From: Paenibacillus sp. L3-i20
GTDB lineage: Bacteria > Bacillota > Bacilli > Paenibacillales > Paenibacillaceae
Reading direction: 5' to 3'
DNA length: 64,000 nt
Assembly (NCBI RefSeq): GCF_022180385.2
Contig: NZ_BQME02000002.1
Location: forward strand, 682,001 to 746,000
The notes below the pieces were generated by a model. The model was not told where the DNA came from. It worked only from the letters and a program-made list of their open reading frames with translations, and made no database searches. Positions 9,114-18,134 of the stretch are shown here, in pieces (within the stretch, counting starts at the first letter, position 1; each line of letters starts with the position of its first letter). The translations under genes and the position numbers were made by a program.

Positions 9114-9932
9114 ATGTTGGATGAAATCCGAACGATTTATCTTGATGCTGATTTAAATATAGAAGCTTATCGTTTTAAGGGTATCATGCACAAGTTTCCT
9201 GCTCATTTTCATGATTATTATGTAATTGGCTACATTGAAGAAGGGCAACATGCATTAATGTGCAAAGGTGAACGATACATCATCAATTCAGGAGATCTAT
9301 TATTATTTAATCCTTACGATACGCACAGCTGCGAGCAGCTAGACGACAAAAAACTTCATTATCGCAGCATTAATGTAAAAGCGGAAGTAATGAAAAAGAT
9401 TGTTTTCGAAATTAATGGTAATGAAAATCTTCCGTACTTCAAACAATGCGTCATCTCTCAAAGTGAGCTTGTATCCAACTTAAAAGAACTTCATTTAAAA
9501 ATATCGCAGGACGAAAGCCAATTTAAAAAAGAAGAGTTATTTTTATATTTTATGGAAGAGCTCATTCAAACTTATTCTGACCTGACAAACGATCTGCAAG
9601 CAGTAGAAACTTCACATGAAATCAAAACGATGTGTCATTATTTAGAAGAAAATTACACAAAACAAATATCGCTTAATGATTTAAGCCAATTGACAGGGTG
9701 GAGCAAGTTTCACTTATTGCGGTCATTTACGAAAGAAAAGGGGATTTCTCCTTACAGTTATTTGGAAACGATTCGAATCAACCATGCAAAAAGACTGTTG
9801 GAGCAAGGTTTAAAGCCAATCGAAGTAACCTTCTTGACAGGATTCAGCGATCAGAGTCACTTAACTAAGTTTTTCAAAAGACAGATCGGATTAACACCAA
9901 AACAATATATGAGGATCTATCTTAATACGTAA
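9114..9932 (+). CDS. AraC-family transcriptional regulator with cupin sensor domain
   Basis: Encodes 272 residues. The N-terminal cupin-like sensing domain (KFPAHFHDYYVIGYIEEG ... GDLLLFNPYDTHSC) spans about 20-90. A C-terminal double helix-turn-helix AraC domain runs from about 170 to 270 (ISLNDLSQLTGWSKFHLLRS and QSHLTKFFKRQIGLTPKQY). The start ATG 9114 follows AGGAGG. It sits 47 bases before a LysE exporter on the same strand, a pairing common in Firmicutes, so it probably activates that exporter in response to an amino acid or similar compound. Confidence 0.92.
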   Translation: MLDEIRTIYLDADLNIEAYRFKGIMHKFPAHFHDYYVIGYIEEGQHALMCKGERYIINSGDLLLFNPYDTHSCEQLDDKKLHYRSINVKAEVMKKIVFEINGNENLPYFKQCVISQSELVSNLKELHLKISQDESQFKKEELFLYFMEELIQTYSDLTNDLQAVETSHEIKTMCHYLEENYTKQISLNDLSQLTGWSKFHLLRSFTKEKGISPYSYLETIRINHAKRLLEQGLKPIEVTFLTGFSDQSHLTKFFKRQIGLTPKQYMRIYLNT

Positions 9933-9979
9933 ATGTATGGACAGAAGCTAATTTGAATGATTTGATGAGGAGCAATAAG

Positions 9980-10612
9980 ATGGATAACTTAGTTGGATAT
10001 ATACTTATGGCATTAATGATGTCGATAATACCCGGCACTGACACTGTACTTATTATGAAAAATACAATTGCCCATGGACCAAAAGCTGGGCGGTTTACGA
10101 TACTCGGAATGGCGACAGGTTTAACTTTCTGGACTTTCATTGCTGTTCTCGGCTTGTCTGTTGTTATTTCTCAGTCCGTATTTTTATTCAATACGATCAA
10201 GTATGTCGGAGCAGCTTACTTGCTTTACCTTGGGATACGTTCATTTTTCTCAAAAAGCTCATTTTCCATTGAGAGTGTTCAAGCAGAGGGCAACCCTGAT
10301 TCTCAAAAATCATCAAAAAATTATTTTAAAGACGCTTACCTGCAAGGAGCAGTCAGCAATATTTTGAATCCAAAAACAGTTCTGATCTACATTACGTTTA
10401 TGCCTCAATTTATTGATCTCAATGGAAATGTCACTCAACAGCTTATTATATTAGGATTAATCCTTACATTAATAGCAGTTAGCTGGTTTTTGACGTTAGT
10501 ATATTTATTGGGTCATGTGAAGAAGTGGCTGCGTAAACCGAAATTTCAAAATATCTTTCAAAAATCAACTGGAGTTATGCTGATCGGTTTTGGCGTAAAA
10601 ACGGTCATCTAA
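9980..10612 (+). CDS. LysE/RhtB-family exporter
   Basis: A 210-residue membrane protein with about six hydrophobic segments. The start MDNLVGYILMALMMSIIPGT at 9980 has GAGGAG seven bases upstream; the family motif (IIPGTDTVLIMKNTIAHGPKAG) follows at once. LysE/RhtB proteins export amino acids or derivatives using the proton gradient. ILNPKTVLIYITFMPQFID is the typical central loop. Likely cotranscribed with, or controlled by, the preceding AraC gene. The substrate is unknown. Confidence 0.92.
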   Translation: MDNLVGYILMALMMSIIPGTDTVLIMKNTIAHGPKAGRFTILGMATGLTFWTFIAVLGLSVVISQSVFLFNTIKYVGAAYLLYLGIRSFFSKSSFSIESVQAEGNPDSQKSSKNYFKDAYLQGAVSNILNPKTVLIYITFMPQFIDLNGNVTQQLIILGLILTLIAVSWFLTLVYLLGHVKKWLRKPKFQNIFQKSTGVMLIGFGVKTVI

Positions 10613-10632
10613 GTCAATAGAAGTTTTAATGC

Positions 10633-10668
10633 AGCCAGTCGTCGATAATCAATCGGCGACTGGTTGTT
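10633..10668 (+). terminator. terminator of the AraC/LysE unit
   Basis: The stem CCAGTCGTCGAT aatca ATCGGCGACTGG is followed by a short T-rich tail. Confidence 0.75.
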
Positions 10669-10682
10669 TAGTTTCTCATGTA

Positions 10683-10870
10683 TTGGAATGAAACGATTCC
10701 ATGGAGGCATTATCAGCGGGTGTTCCATTGCGGGAACATTCTCATGATAATGCCTTTTCGTTTTACGGCACTCTAATTGCCCTGAGATTTGTATGTAATG
10801 CCTTGATCACTCTGAAACATCATACTCACTCGTCGTTATCACATGTTAGTGACTCAGTCCCGTGCTTGTA
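10683..10870 (-). mobile_element. decayed IS3-family transposase remnant
   Basis: Read on the minus strand, two pieces of an IS3/IS150-type transposase catalytic domain survive in different frames. FQSDQGITYKS (about 10784-10816) carries the second Asp of the DDE motif (HSDQGxxYxS). SRNGTPADNASMESFHS (about 10685-10738) carries the conserved GTPADNA-ESFH block with the catalytic Glu. Stops and frameshifts separate them, and no terminal repeats are evident. The stem GGCATTATCA / TGATAATGCC (10706-10754) followed by TTTTCGTTTT also looks like a plus-strand terminator. The rest of the gap to 10985 holds only the operon promoter region. Confidence 0.75.
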
Positions 10871-10985
10871 AACGTCATGAAGAATGAATTTATTAATCTT
10901 CACTTTATCTTTATTTCATCTACACTTTCTCTTAATGTGAGATCGATAAACTAACATTAAATTTGATTCAAGTAGAGAGAGGACA

Positions 10986-11861
10986 ATGATGAAGATTCAG
11001 CAATTATTACGGAAACAACATGTAATAGCTATAGCTTTTCTTGCACCAAGTTTACTTGGCTTTGCGCTATTTTATTTATTTCCATTCATTCAAGGAGTCG
11101 GCTATTCATTTATGGACAGCACAACTGACGGCTCTTTCGTCGGATTAAACAATTATGAGGAGCTGCTCGCGAGTGATTCATTTAGAAAAGCTTCTGTAAA
11201 CACAATGCTGTTTACAGGTGTGAGCGTACCTCTAATAATCGGTGTCTCATTGCTGCTCGCGTTGCTTCTCAATCAGAATGTATTTTTTCGCAAATGGCTT
11301 AGAACGGCTTACGTTCTGCCACTTGTAGTGCCCGTTGCTTCTATCATTATGATTTGGCAAGTTTTATTTGATTGGAACGGGGCGGTTAACAGTTGGATAC
11401 AGGGTATAGGCCTAGAGCGGATTGACTGGATGAAATCAGAATGGGCAAGAGGAGTTCTCTCTGTTGCCTATCTGTGGAAAAATGTCGGCTATAACATCAT
11501 TTTATTTCTAGCAGGACTTCAGAGTATTCCTAAGGATTATTATGAAACCGCTGACTTGGAAGGAGCAGGACCATTCCGTAAATTATCGACAATAACGCTT
11601 GTTTATTTAACACCAACCATGTGTTTTGTCGTTCTAATGTCGATTATTAATTCATTCAAAATATTCCGGGAAACTTATCTAATTGCCGGAGACTACCCGC
11701 ATGACAGTATTTATATGATACAGCACTACATGAACAATATGTTCTTTTCACTGGATGTGCAAAAGTTGACTGCAGCAGCAACGCTAATGGTAGGCTGCAT
11801 TCTAATTATTGTTATGGGTATGCTCACATTAGAACGTCGATTTAGGCAATTCATGGAGTGA
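10986..11861 (+). CDS. sugar-type ABC transporter permease (MalF/UgpA-like)
   Basis: A 291-residue inner-membrane permease with six hydrophobic segments. The start MMKIQQLLRK follows AGAGAGGA; ATG 10989 is equally possible. The PF00528-type loop (YETADLEGAGPFRKLSTITLVYLTPT) near residues 180-205 carries the EAA motif that docks on an ABC ATPase. First of four genes read in one direction. There is no ATPase gene here, so a shared MsmX-type ATPase probably drives it (inference). Confidence 0.92.
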   Translation: MMKIQQLLRKQHVIAIAFLAPSLLGFALFYLFPFIQGVGYSFMDSTTDGSFVGLNNYEELLASDSFRKASVNTMLFTGVSVPLIIGVSLLLALLLNQNVFFRKWLRTAYVLPLVVPVASIIMIWQVLFDWNGAVNSWIQGIGLERIDWMKSEWARGVLSVAYLWKNVGYNIILFLAGLQSIPKDYYETADLEGAGPFRKLSTITLVYLTPTMCFVVLMSIINSFKIFRETYLIAGDYPHDSIYMIQHYMNNMFFSLDVQKLTAAATLMVGCILIIVMGMLTLERRFRQFME

Positions 11862-11874
11862 AAGAGGAATGATT

Positions 11875-12753
11875 ATGAGAACAAAAGCTTTTCTATTGAG
11901 ATGTATCTTAACAATTACGCTACTAGTACTTGCAGCAATTATGATATTCCCAATCGTTTTCACAATAACCAATTCACTTATGACTGAACAAGAAATAGGA
12001 GCTAATTACAATCTAATTGGGATAATGCTGAATGATTCATCCGAACAACAACATTCATTTGTTACTTTAAAGCTAATACCTGACTGGGTTTCATTTGAAC
12101 AATACGGAAAAGTGCTGCTAGACACACCGACTTATTTAAATATGTTTTGGAATTCTGTATTTATGGTCGTTCCTATCATTCTTGGACAAAGTATTATTGG
12201 TTCTCTCGCTGCATATGCATTTGCGAAACTACAGTTTCGAGGAAGAGACATGATGTTTTATGTATACATAGTGGTCATGCTCATGCCATTTCAAGTTACA
12301 TTAGTTCCGAACTATATTATTGCAGAGAAGCTTGGACTGTTGAACCATGCTGGTGCGATCATTTTTCCGGGTGTATTTGCAGTATTCGGAGTATTCATGC
12401 TTAGACAGTTCATGTTATCCATTCCTTATGCCTATGTGGAAGCCGCTATTATGGATGGCGCTGGACATTTCATCGTCTTTTACCGAATTATTGTTCCATT
12501 AATCAAACCTGGATTAGCAGCACTTGTTATTCTACTGTTTGTAGACTATTGGAACATGGTGGAGCAGCCGCTTATCTTTTTGGATGATGAATTTAAACAA
12601 CCGTTATCGCTGTTTTTGTCCCAGATCCAAGCTGAAGCGCGCGGTATCGCCTTTGCTGCATCCGTTTTTTATATGGCTCCAATGCTGCTTTTGTTTCTAT
12701 ATGCAGAATCGTATTTTATTGAAGGTGTTCAGTTATCTGGTATTAAAGGATAA
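11875..12753 (+). CDS. sugar-type ABC transporter permease (MalG/UgpE-like)
   Basis: A 292-residue partner permease. The ribosome site AGAGGA (11863-11868) favours ATG 11875 over the overlapping ATG 11869. It has six hydrophobic segments and the EAA loop VEAAIMDGAGHFIVFYRIIVPLIKP near residue 190. An N-terminal extracytoplasmic insert of about 60 residues (ANYNLIGIMLNDSSEQQHSF) lies after the first segment. It follows the first permease by 13 bases and precedes an RND-type adaptor, an unusual neighbour for a sugar importer. Confidence 0.92.
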   Translation: MRTKAFLLRCILTITLLVLAAIMIFPIVFTITNSLMTEQEIGANYNLIGIMLNDSSEQQHSFVTLKLIPDWVSFEQYGKVLLDTPTYLNMFWNSVFMVVPIILGQSIIGSLAAYAFAKLQFRGRDMMFYVYIVVMLMPFQVTLVPNYIIAEKLGLLNHAGAIIFPGVFAVFGVFMLRQFMLSIPYAYVEAAIMDGAGHFIVFYRIIVPLIKPGLAALVILLFVDYWNMVEQPLIFLDDEFKQPLSLFLSQIQAEARGIAFAASVFYMAPMLLLFLYAESYFIEGVQLSGIKG

Positions 12754-12788
12754 AATGCCACGCAGCTAGAGGGGAGGTCATTATTTAC

Positions 12789-13952
12789 ATGAATGAACTT
12801 GCAGGAAAACATTCTGATCACGGGCAGAAACGTGCCATAAAGATGGGGATTATCGTATTTATTGCTGCTTTACTCATTCTTACTCTATATAGTAATACCA
12901 TCCTTACGATGAACTTACCAAGTGTTTGGGCTCAAGAAGGACGATCTGCTCCACTTGTACAGCAATACAACGGCAGTGGGTTACTCAAGCCAATAAGCGA
13001 GGTCAAATTGACAAACAGTGCGGGATGGAATGTAAAGGATGTATACGTAAAAGCAGGGGATCGCGTCAAAAAGGGACAAACCCTTATTATTTACGATAGT
13101 CGTGCCGCTGAGAGAACGATACAAAATGAAAAGGCCGCGCTTGAACGTCAACAATTAACGATACAAGGCTTGCAGGAACAACATATGTTAGCGAGGCAAA
13201 ATGGAGAAGAGGTTACCATTCGAAATACGAAACGGGAAATTGCAATAGCTCAGCTAGATATGACGGTACAGGAACAAAAAATTACTGATTTGCAGGAGGA
13301 CCTGAGTAATTATAAGGGAATAGTTGCCCCATTTGATGGAATTATTGCTGAGTTAAATGCTATAGAAGGTTTACCATCCGGTAGTGAGGGGAGTGATGTA
13401 GTCTTAACGAATTCGAGCTCTGGTTTTCATTTTAGTGTACTAGTACCTTCTTCGATCGCTGATCAACTAGAACTTGGAAGCAAACTAGAGGTTAATGTAA
13501 AAGTTAAAAGGGCTATTCGCAAAATGGAAGGGACTATAATAGAAATGGATCAAGCAATAACGGATAGCGTAATTCCTTCCACAGCAACTGAAAACGATAA
13601 CGATACAATTAAATTAACATCTCAGAAACGAGTTTCTATTACTTTGCAAAGTCCAGATATACAAGGTGGTGAGCTGGCAAGTGTAACGTTAAATACATCA
13701 ACGGCAAATGAAGAAGGTTTGCTTGTACCTATTAAATCTATTTATGGTAAAGGTCAGAACAAATATATTTTCGTCATTGAACAAAAAAGCGGTCCACTTG
13801 GCAATACCTATCATGCTAACAAAGTATCCGTAGAAGTTGGTGAAGCTAACGAAGAGGAAGCAATTATAGTAAAGGGTGCTTATCCCGGCCAATTTATCAT
13901 TGTGGAAAGCAGTGAGCCAATTCAGGATAATGATCGAGTTAGAAAAAGATAG
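12789..13952 (+). CDS. RND/HlyD-type periplasmic adaptor subunit
   Basis: A 387-residue membrane-fusion-type protein, anchored by one N-terminal segment at about 20-38. A split biotinyl-lipoyl (barrel-sandwich) domain (VKDVYVKAGDRVKKGQTLIIYDS and YKGIVAPFDGIIAELNAIEG) brackets an alpha-helical hairpin at about 110-170, followed by beta-barrel domains. YknX/MacA-like adaptors normally serve exporters with an ATPase and a MacB-type permease. Here it sits between MalG-type permeases and a solute-binding protein, with a good GGGGAGG site. Its job in this operon is unknown; it might shape access of a wall-associated substrate to the permease. Confidence 0.88.
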   Translation: MNELAGKHSDHGQKRAIKMGIIVFIAALLILTLYSNTILTMNLPSVWAQEGRSAPLVQQYNGSGLLKPISEVKLTNSAGWNVKDVYVKAGDRVKKGQTLIIYDSRAAERTIQNEKAALERQQLTIQGLQEQHMLARQNGEEVTIRNTKREIAIAQLDMTVQEQKITDLQEDLSNYKGIVAPFDGIIAELNAIEGLPSGSEGSDVVLTNSSSGFHFSVLVPSSIADQLELGSKLEVNVKVKRAIRKMEGTIIEMDQAITDSVIPSTATENDNDTIKLTSQKRVSITLQSPDIQGGELASVTLNTSTANEEGLLVPIKSIYGKGQNKYIFVIEQKSGPLGNTYHANKVSVEVGEANEEEAIIVKGAYPGQFIIVESSEPIQDNDRVRKR

Positions 13953-13989
13953 ATTATGCATATCCAATATAAAGGAGCGAGTAGAAACA

Positions 13990-15402
13990 ATGAAAAAGTG
14001 GATTAATATAGTGATTAGTTTAATAGTCATCTTAAGTTTGTCAGCTTGTAATAACAACACACCGGCGACTAACAAACCGGAAAGTACAAAGGATACTTCG
14101 ACTAACATAAGCAGTCCTAGCCCAAATGTTGTAGAAAATAAAGGTGTCCTAGAGGATGAAAATAAAGAAGACAAAAAAACGATTGTCATTTCCACCCTTG
14201 GCGTAACAGAGTTTTTCGAACAGGCGAAACAAAGATATGAAAGTGCACATCCAAACGTAACCATTCAATTTAAAGAGTTTGGCTCTGAAACGAATGAAGG
14301 CGGAGCATTAAATGCCGCTGCTGTAGAAAAATATATTAAACAGACAACGACAGAAGTTTTATCCGGTCAAGGAGCGGACTTGTTTGTATTAAGTTCGGTA
14401 GACTTACCGATTGATAAGTATGTCAGCAAGAAAGCATTTGTAGATGTATACGACGTTTTACACAATGATAAATCATTTGATTCTAATCTTTATTATATGA
14501 ATATATTAGATAATTCCAAAATGGATGGTGGACTTTACCTTCTGCCGACTAGCTTTTATTTACAAACATTGTTTGGTGATACGGTTAACCTAGAGAAAAC
14601 TGGCGTCACAATTGATGATAAAAACTGGACATGGAGTCATTTCGTAGACGTAGGTAAGCAACTAGCAAATAAAGGGGACAAATCATTTGTTCTAGGTGGA
14701 AGCATGGAGCCCGAACGTATGCTTAATTTACTCGTATCGGATAATTATGCACAATTAGTAGATGGATCTAAGCACAAGGCTAATTTTGATTCTGTACTAT
14801 TTACAGATCTACTTAAGCGTGTAAAAAGTTTGTACAGTGAGAAATTAATTTCGGATAAACCTGTGACATATGAAGATAGCTATTTTAACCTTTCGGAGTT
14901 TTATACCCCAAAAGATTACTTTTCTCGATTAATATTATATTACAAGGACGGTTCTATTTATCAAAAGCCTCATACTGTTGAACAGCAGTCAGGGATTGCA
15001 TTCGGAGGCATGAGCAGCATCGCTATGAATGCTAATTCAAAATTAAAAGGGACAGCTTGGGATTTCATGAAGTTCCTATTGTCGGAAGAGATGCAAACTT
15101 TATCCCCAGAGAATGGTTTCTCGCTTCTAAAATCAGTTAATGAGGCGACGATTTCGGAATTAGCTAATCAAATAGCTAATGGAGAAGTGATTGATGCGAA
15201 AGTCAGCAATTTAAAAGCTTCAGAAAAAGATATCCAAATTCTTAAAACAATGCTCGCAGAAGCAAGTCTTCCAATTACACCTATGAACAAGGTTCAATTA
15301 ATTGTAGCAGAAGAAGCAAAAGCATATTTTTCAGGACAAAAATCGGAAGATGCAGTAGCGAAACTGATTCAGAACCGGGTAACAACTTATCTGAATGAGT
15401 AA
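13990..15402 (+). CDS. extracellular solute-binding lipoprotein (sugar ABC type)
   Basis: Encodes 470 residues. The start ATG 13990 is set by AAAGGAG and by a lipoprotein signal, MKKWINIVISLIVILSLSAC, whose last Cys is the lipidation site. A low-complexity S/T/P/N-rich linker (about 21-60) precedes a type-1 solute-binding fold (TIVISTLGVTEFFEQAKQRY ... GIAFGGMSSIAMNANSKLKG). Held on the outer face of the membrane, it should deliver substrate to the two permeases upstream. The substrate is unknown; the family suggests an oligosaccharide. The 3' end of the operon has a strong terminator. Confidence 0.9.
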   Translation: MKKWINIVISLIVILSLSACNNNTPATNKPESTKDTSTNISSPSPNVVENKGVLEDENKEDKKTIVISTLGVTEFFEQAKQRYESAHPNVTIQFKEFGSETNEGGALNAAAVEKYIKQTTTEVLSGQGADLFVLSSVDLPIDKYVSKKAFVDVYDVLHNDKSFDSNLYYMNILDNSKMDGGLYLLPTSFYLQTLFGDTVNLEKTGVTIDDKNWTWSHFVDVGKQLANKGDKSFVLGGSMEPERMLNLLVSDNYAQLVDGSKHKANFDSVLFTDLLKRVKSLYSEKLISDKPVTYEDSYFNLSEFYTPKDYFSRLILYYKDGSIYQKPHTVEQQSGIAFGGMSSIAMNANSKLKGTAWDFMKFLLSEEMQTLSPENGFSLLKSVNEATISELANQIANGEVIDAKVSNLKASEKDIQILKTMLAEASLPITPMNKVQLIVAEEAKAYFSGQKSEDAVAKLIQNRVTTYLNE

Positions 15403-15438
15403 ATGTAAATATTCATCTAATAGGAATAAGTAATGCAA

Positions 15439-15473
15439 AGAAGACCAACCTTCCATTATAGGTTGGTCTTCTC
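15439..15473. terminator. bidirectional terminator
   Basis: The stem AAGACCAACC ttccattat GGTTGGTCTT lies between the solute-binding protein gene and the convergent MocR gene; its right arm reaches into the 3' end of the MocR gene. Confidence 0.85.
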
Positions 15474-16946
15474 ATGTAGCTTGGAAACAAACTGATGGAT
15501 TCTGCTGACCCCTTCCTCAATTTCCTCAATGGACAAATTCCCATATCCAAGCACAATGCCAGCATGTTGTGGATGATCAGCAAGCTTATAGTCGTTAGCA
15601 TGTTCTACTCGAAATCCACAGGTATTCGTATCATGCCAAGGGAGACGATTATACGCTTCGGTGTGAAAGTAAACATGAAGATGCATTCCCGCTTCGTCGC
15701 CTAAGAATGAAATACCTTTTCCGAAAGCACGATTGAGACTTTTTTTTAGTACTTGTCTTCGCTTCTTATATACCTTTTTCATTGCATGGATATGACGATC
15801 AAGCTGACCATCGCTAATGAACAGACCCAATGCTTTTTGAATAACGAGTGGCGTATATACATTAAGTTTGCATTTCATTGAGGCGATAGTATCAAGTAAG
15901 CTTGGTGGGATGATCAAAAAGCCAATCCGTAAACTTGGCGACAACGTTTTGCTAAATGTACCTAAATAGATAACGCGAGAAGGGGAAAGCGTCTGAAGCG
16001 GAGGGACGGGAATCCCCTTTAACCTGAATTCGCTGTCATAATCATCTTCAATAATGTAGGAATTAGCTTCTTCAATCATGCCAATTGCTTTGTGTCTTCG
16101 CCGAATCGAGAGCAGACTGCCAGTAGGGAACTGATGTGAGGGCGTTAACAAAACAAGATTGCCAGGAGCAAACCGACTCAAATGGTCAAAGTTCATCCCA
16201 TTCTCATCGACCCCTACAGGCACTAGCTCATAGTTCAATTTTTGAAAAATATCACGAGTAAAGCCGATTGTTGGATTTTCAATATACACGGATTGAAACT
16301 GAGCCGATAGGGACATCGCAATTAGAAATATACCTTCCGATGCGCCTGATACAATCATTATCTCTTCAGGGGAGCACTGAATACCTTTTGCGCGATACAA
16401 AAAATGACTAATTTCTGTTCTTAGGTTCCGATCTCCGTAAATGTCTCCATATCCAGATTCCTCACCAATCACCGTTTCTGCTGCATCTCTCAAACACTTC
16501 GCCCATATCGTTCTTGGGAACAATTTAAGATCGGGTAAACCCGTTGCAAAATCGATTATATCTTGTCGATAGTTATCTGAGAGTGGTTCCTCTTGTAGTT
16601 CCATTGAAGTAGATGCCCTACTAATACTAGCATTCACAATAATACCTTCCGCTACATAAGTACCCGATCCAACGCGGCAATCCAAATATCCCTCTGCAGT
16701 TAATTGCTCGTACACTTCAACGACAATGTTACGAGCAATTCCCCATTCCTTCGCAACTACCCGTGTAGGAAACAAGCGAGTGCCCGCTGTTAGCTGACCC
16801 GATTCTATTATATGTCGTAACTGATGACATATTTGTCTTGTCACTGATAAAGTGGAATCTTTATTTATATAAATGCCGTAAATGCTGTTCACCCTCCAAC
16901 ATTGGTTCCTCAATTTTGAATAGGATTGGATCTTATGACAATCCAT
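15456..16946 (-). CDS. MocR/PdxR-family regulator (GntR HTH + aminotransferase fold)
   Basis: Up to 496 residues. A GntR-type winged helix (LSVTRQICHQLRHIIESGQL ... ARNIVVEVYEQLTAEGYL) is fused to a fold-type I aminotransferase domain that binds PLP. The lysine is expected in GTFSKTLSPSLRIGF, and the aspartate in EDDYDSEF is present. The start is uncertain: ATG 16946 has no ribosome site, while GTG 16892 directly abuts GGAGG. It is divergent from the aldo/keto reductase with only 50 bases between, so it probably controls that gene, perhaps in vitamin B6 metabolism as for PdxR (inference). Confidence 0.87.
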   Translation of the reverse strand: MDCHKIQSYSKLRNQCWRVNSIYGIYINKDSTLSVTRQICHQLRHIIESGQLTAGTRLFPTRVVAKEWGIARNIVVEVYEQLTAEGYLDCRVGSGTYVAEGIIVNASISRASTSMELQEEPLSDNYRQDIIDFATGLPDLKLFPRTIWAKCLRDAAETVIGEESGYGDIYGDRNLRTEISHFLYRAKGIQCSPEEIMIVSGASEGIFLIAMSLSAQFQSVYIENPTIGFTRDIFQKLNYELVPVGVDENGMNFDHLSRFAPGNLVLLTPSHQFPTGSLLSIRRRHKAIGMIEEANSYIIEDDYDSEFRLKGIPVPPLQTLSPSRVIYLGTFSKTLSPSLRIGFLIIPPSLLDTIASMKCKLNVYTPLVIQKALGLFISDGQLDRHIHAMKKVYKKRRQVLKKSLNRAFGKGISFLGDEAGMHLHVYFHTEAYNRLPWHDTNTCGFRVEHANDYKLADHPQHAGIVLGYGNLSIEEIEEGVSRIHQFVSKLHEKTNL

Positions 16947-16961
16947 TATAGTAATTATAAT
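16933..16961 (+). promoter_or_regulatory. probable promoter of the aldo/keto reductase gene
   Basis: A perfect -10 TATAAT at 16956-16961 lies 35 bases before the start codon, with a weak -35 (TTATGA) 17 bases further upstream. It overlaps the longest possible start of the divergent MocR gene, which argues for a shorter MocR protein or for tight mutual control. Confidence 0.45.
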
Positions 16962-16996
16962 GATTTCAGACCATTACGAATAGGGAGGAAATTACA

Positions 16997-17992
16997 ATGA
17001 ATAAGAAACTAGGTAAAACGAATATTTCGGTAAGCCCACTCGGTTTGGGGTGTTGGGCAATAGGTGGCAACTTCACACTGGATGGTATTCCTGATGGCTG
17101 GGGAGAAGTAAATGATCAACAATCGATAGCGGCTATCCAAACGGCGATTGAGATGGGTGTTACCTTTTTTGATACAGCAGATGCTTATGGAGCAGGTCAT
17201 AGTGAGAGGATACTTGGGCAAGCAGTGAAGGGACGACGAAACGAAATTGTGATTGCAACCAAATTTGGATATACGAATAATGAGTCAACAAAAGAAGTAT
17301 TTGGTCGCTACGATGTCTCTCCTGCCTATATTCGCAAAGCATGTGAACAGTCGCTTAAACGACTCGGAACTGATTATATTGATCTCTACCAAATCCACGT
17401 AGGATCTTTAGGCTATGAGGAGATAGAGTCTGCGATCGATACTTTAAACCGTTTGCAGGATAGGGGGCTTATCCGATCTTATGGTTGGAGTACTTACGAT
17501 GCCGCTAACGTAGAGGTTTTTGCTCAAAAGTCGAGAGCAGTTGCTATCCAACATACGTTAAATGTACTTCGTGATGATCCGGGAATGATTTCCGTATGTG
17601 AGCGTTATGGCTTAACTAGTATCAATAATTCTCCTCTGGCTATGGGACTTTTAAGCGGCAAGTTTAATAACAACTCAACATTAGCAAGTAATGATGTAAG
17701 AGGAAGCGGACATGAATGGGTCGCTTACTTTAAAGATGGTAAGCCGGTTCCATCATACTTAACTAAATTAGATGCGATTAGAGAAATTTTAACGAGCGAT
17801 AATCGCTCATTAGTTCAAGGTGCACTTGCTTGGATATGGGGGAGAAGTGATGCTACTATTCCAATTCCAGGCTTCAAGACGCCAATACAAGTTGAAGAGC
17901 TAACGGGAGCGATGGCGTTTGGACCTCTGTCAAATGCTCAAATCGCAGAAATAGAACAAATATTGACTTCAGCAATTGAAGCATATAAATAA
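16997..17992 (+). CDS. aldo/keto reductase
   Basis: A 331-residue NADPH-dependent aldo/keto reductase with a TIM-barrel fold, acting in the cytosol on an unknown aldehyde or ketone. The catalytic tetrad is visible as the Asp in FFDTADAYGAGHSE (D and Y together), the Lys in IATKFGY and the His in LYQIHVG. The C-terminal cofactor site WGRSDATIPIPGFKTPIQVEE is intact. The start follows AGGGAGG. It is divergent from, and probably regulated by, the MocR gene. Confidence 0.93.
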   Translation: MNKKLGKTNISVSPLGLGCWAIGGNFTLDGIPDGWGEVNDQQSIAAIQTAIEMGVTFFDTADAYGAGHSERILGQAVKGRRNEIVIATKFGYTNNESTKEVFGRYDVSPAYIRKACEQSLKRLGTDYIDLYQIHVGSLGYEEIESAIDTLNRLQDRGLIRSYGWSTYDAANVEVFAQKSRAVAIQHTLNVLRDDPGMISVCERYGLTSINNSPLAMGLLSGKFNNNSTLASNDVRGSGHEWVAYFKDGKPVPSYLTKLDAIREILTSDNRSLVQGALAWIWGRSDATIPIPGFKTPIQVEELTGAMAFGPLSNAQIAEIEQILTSAIEAYK

Positions 17993-18006
17993 TTAGTAAT
18001 AGGATG

Positions 18007-18045
18007 GACTGTCTTAAGTAAAAAACTTAGGCAGTTCTTTTTTTA
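18007..18045 (+). terminator. terminator of the aldo/keto reductase gene
   Basis: The stem GACTGTCTTAAGT / ACTTAGGCAGTTC is followed by eight T residues. Confidence 0.8.
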
Positions 18046-18134
18046 TTGTAAATTTTTGGACTTTTTATGTATGATAGGTTAAAGCTATAATAAATTTAAC
18101 CATTTTATAAAATAGTAGGGAAAGGAAGTTCAAT

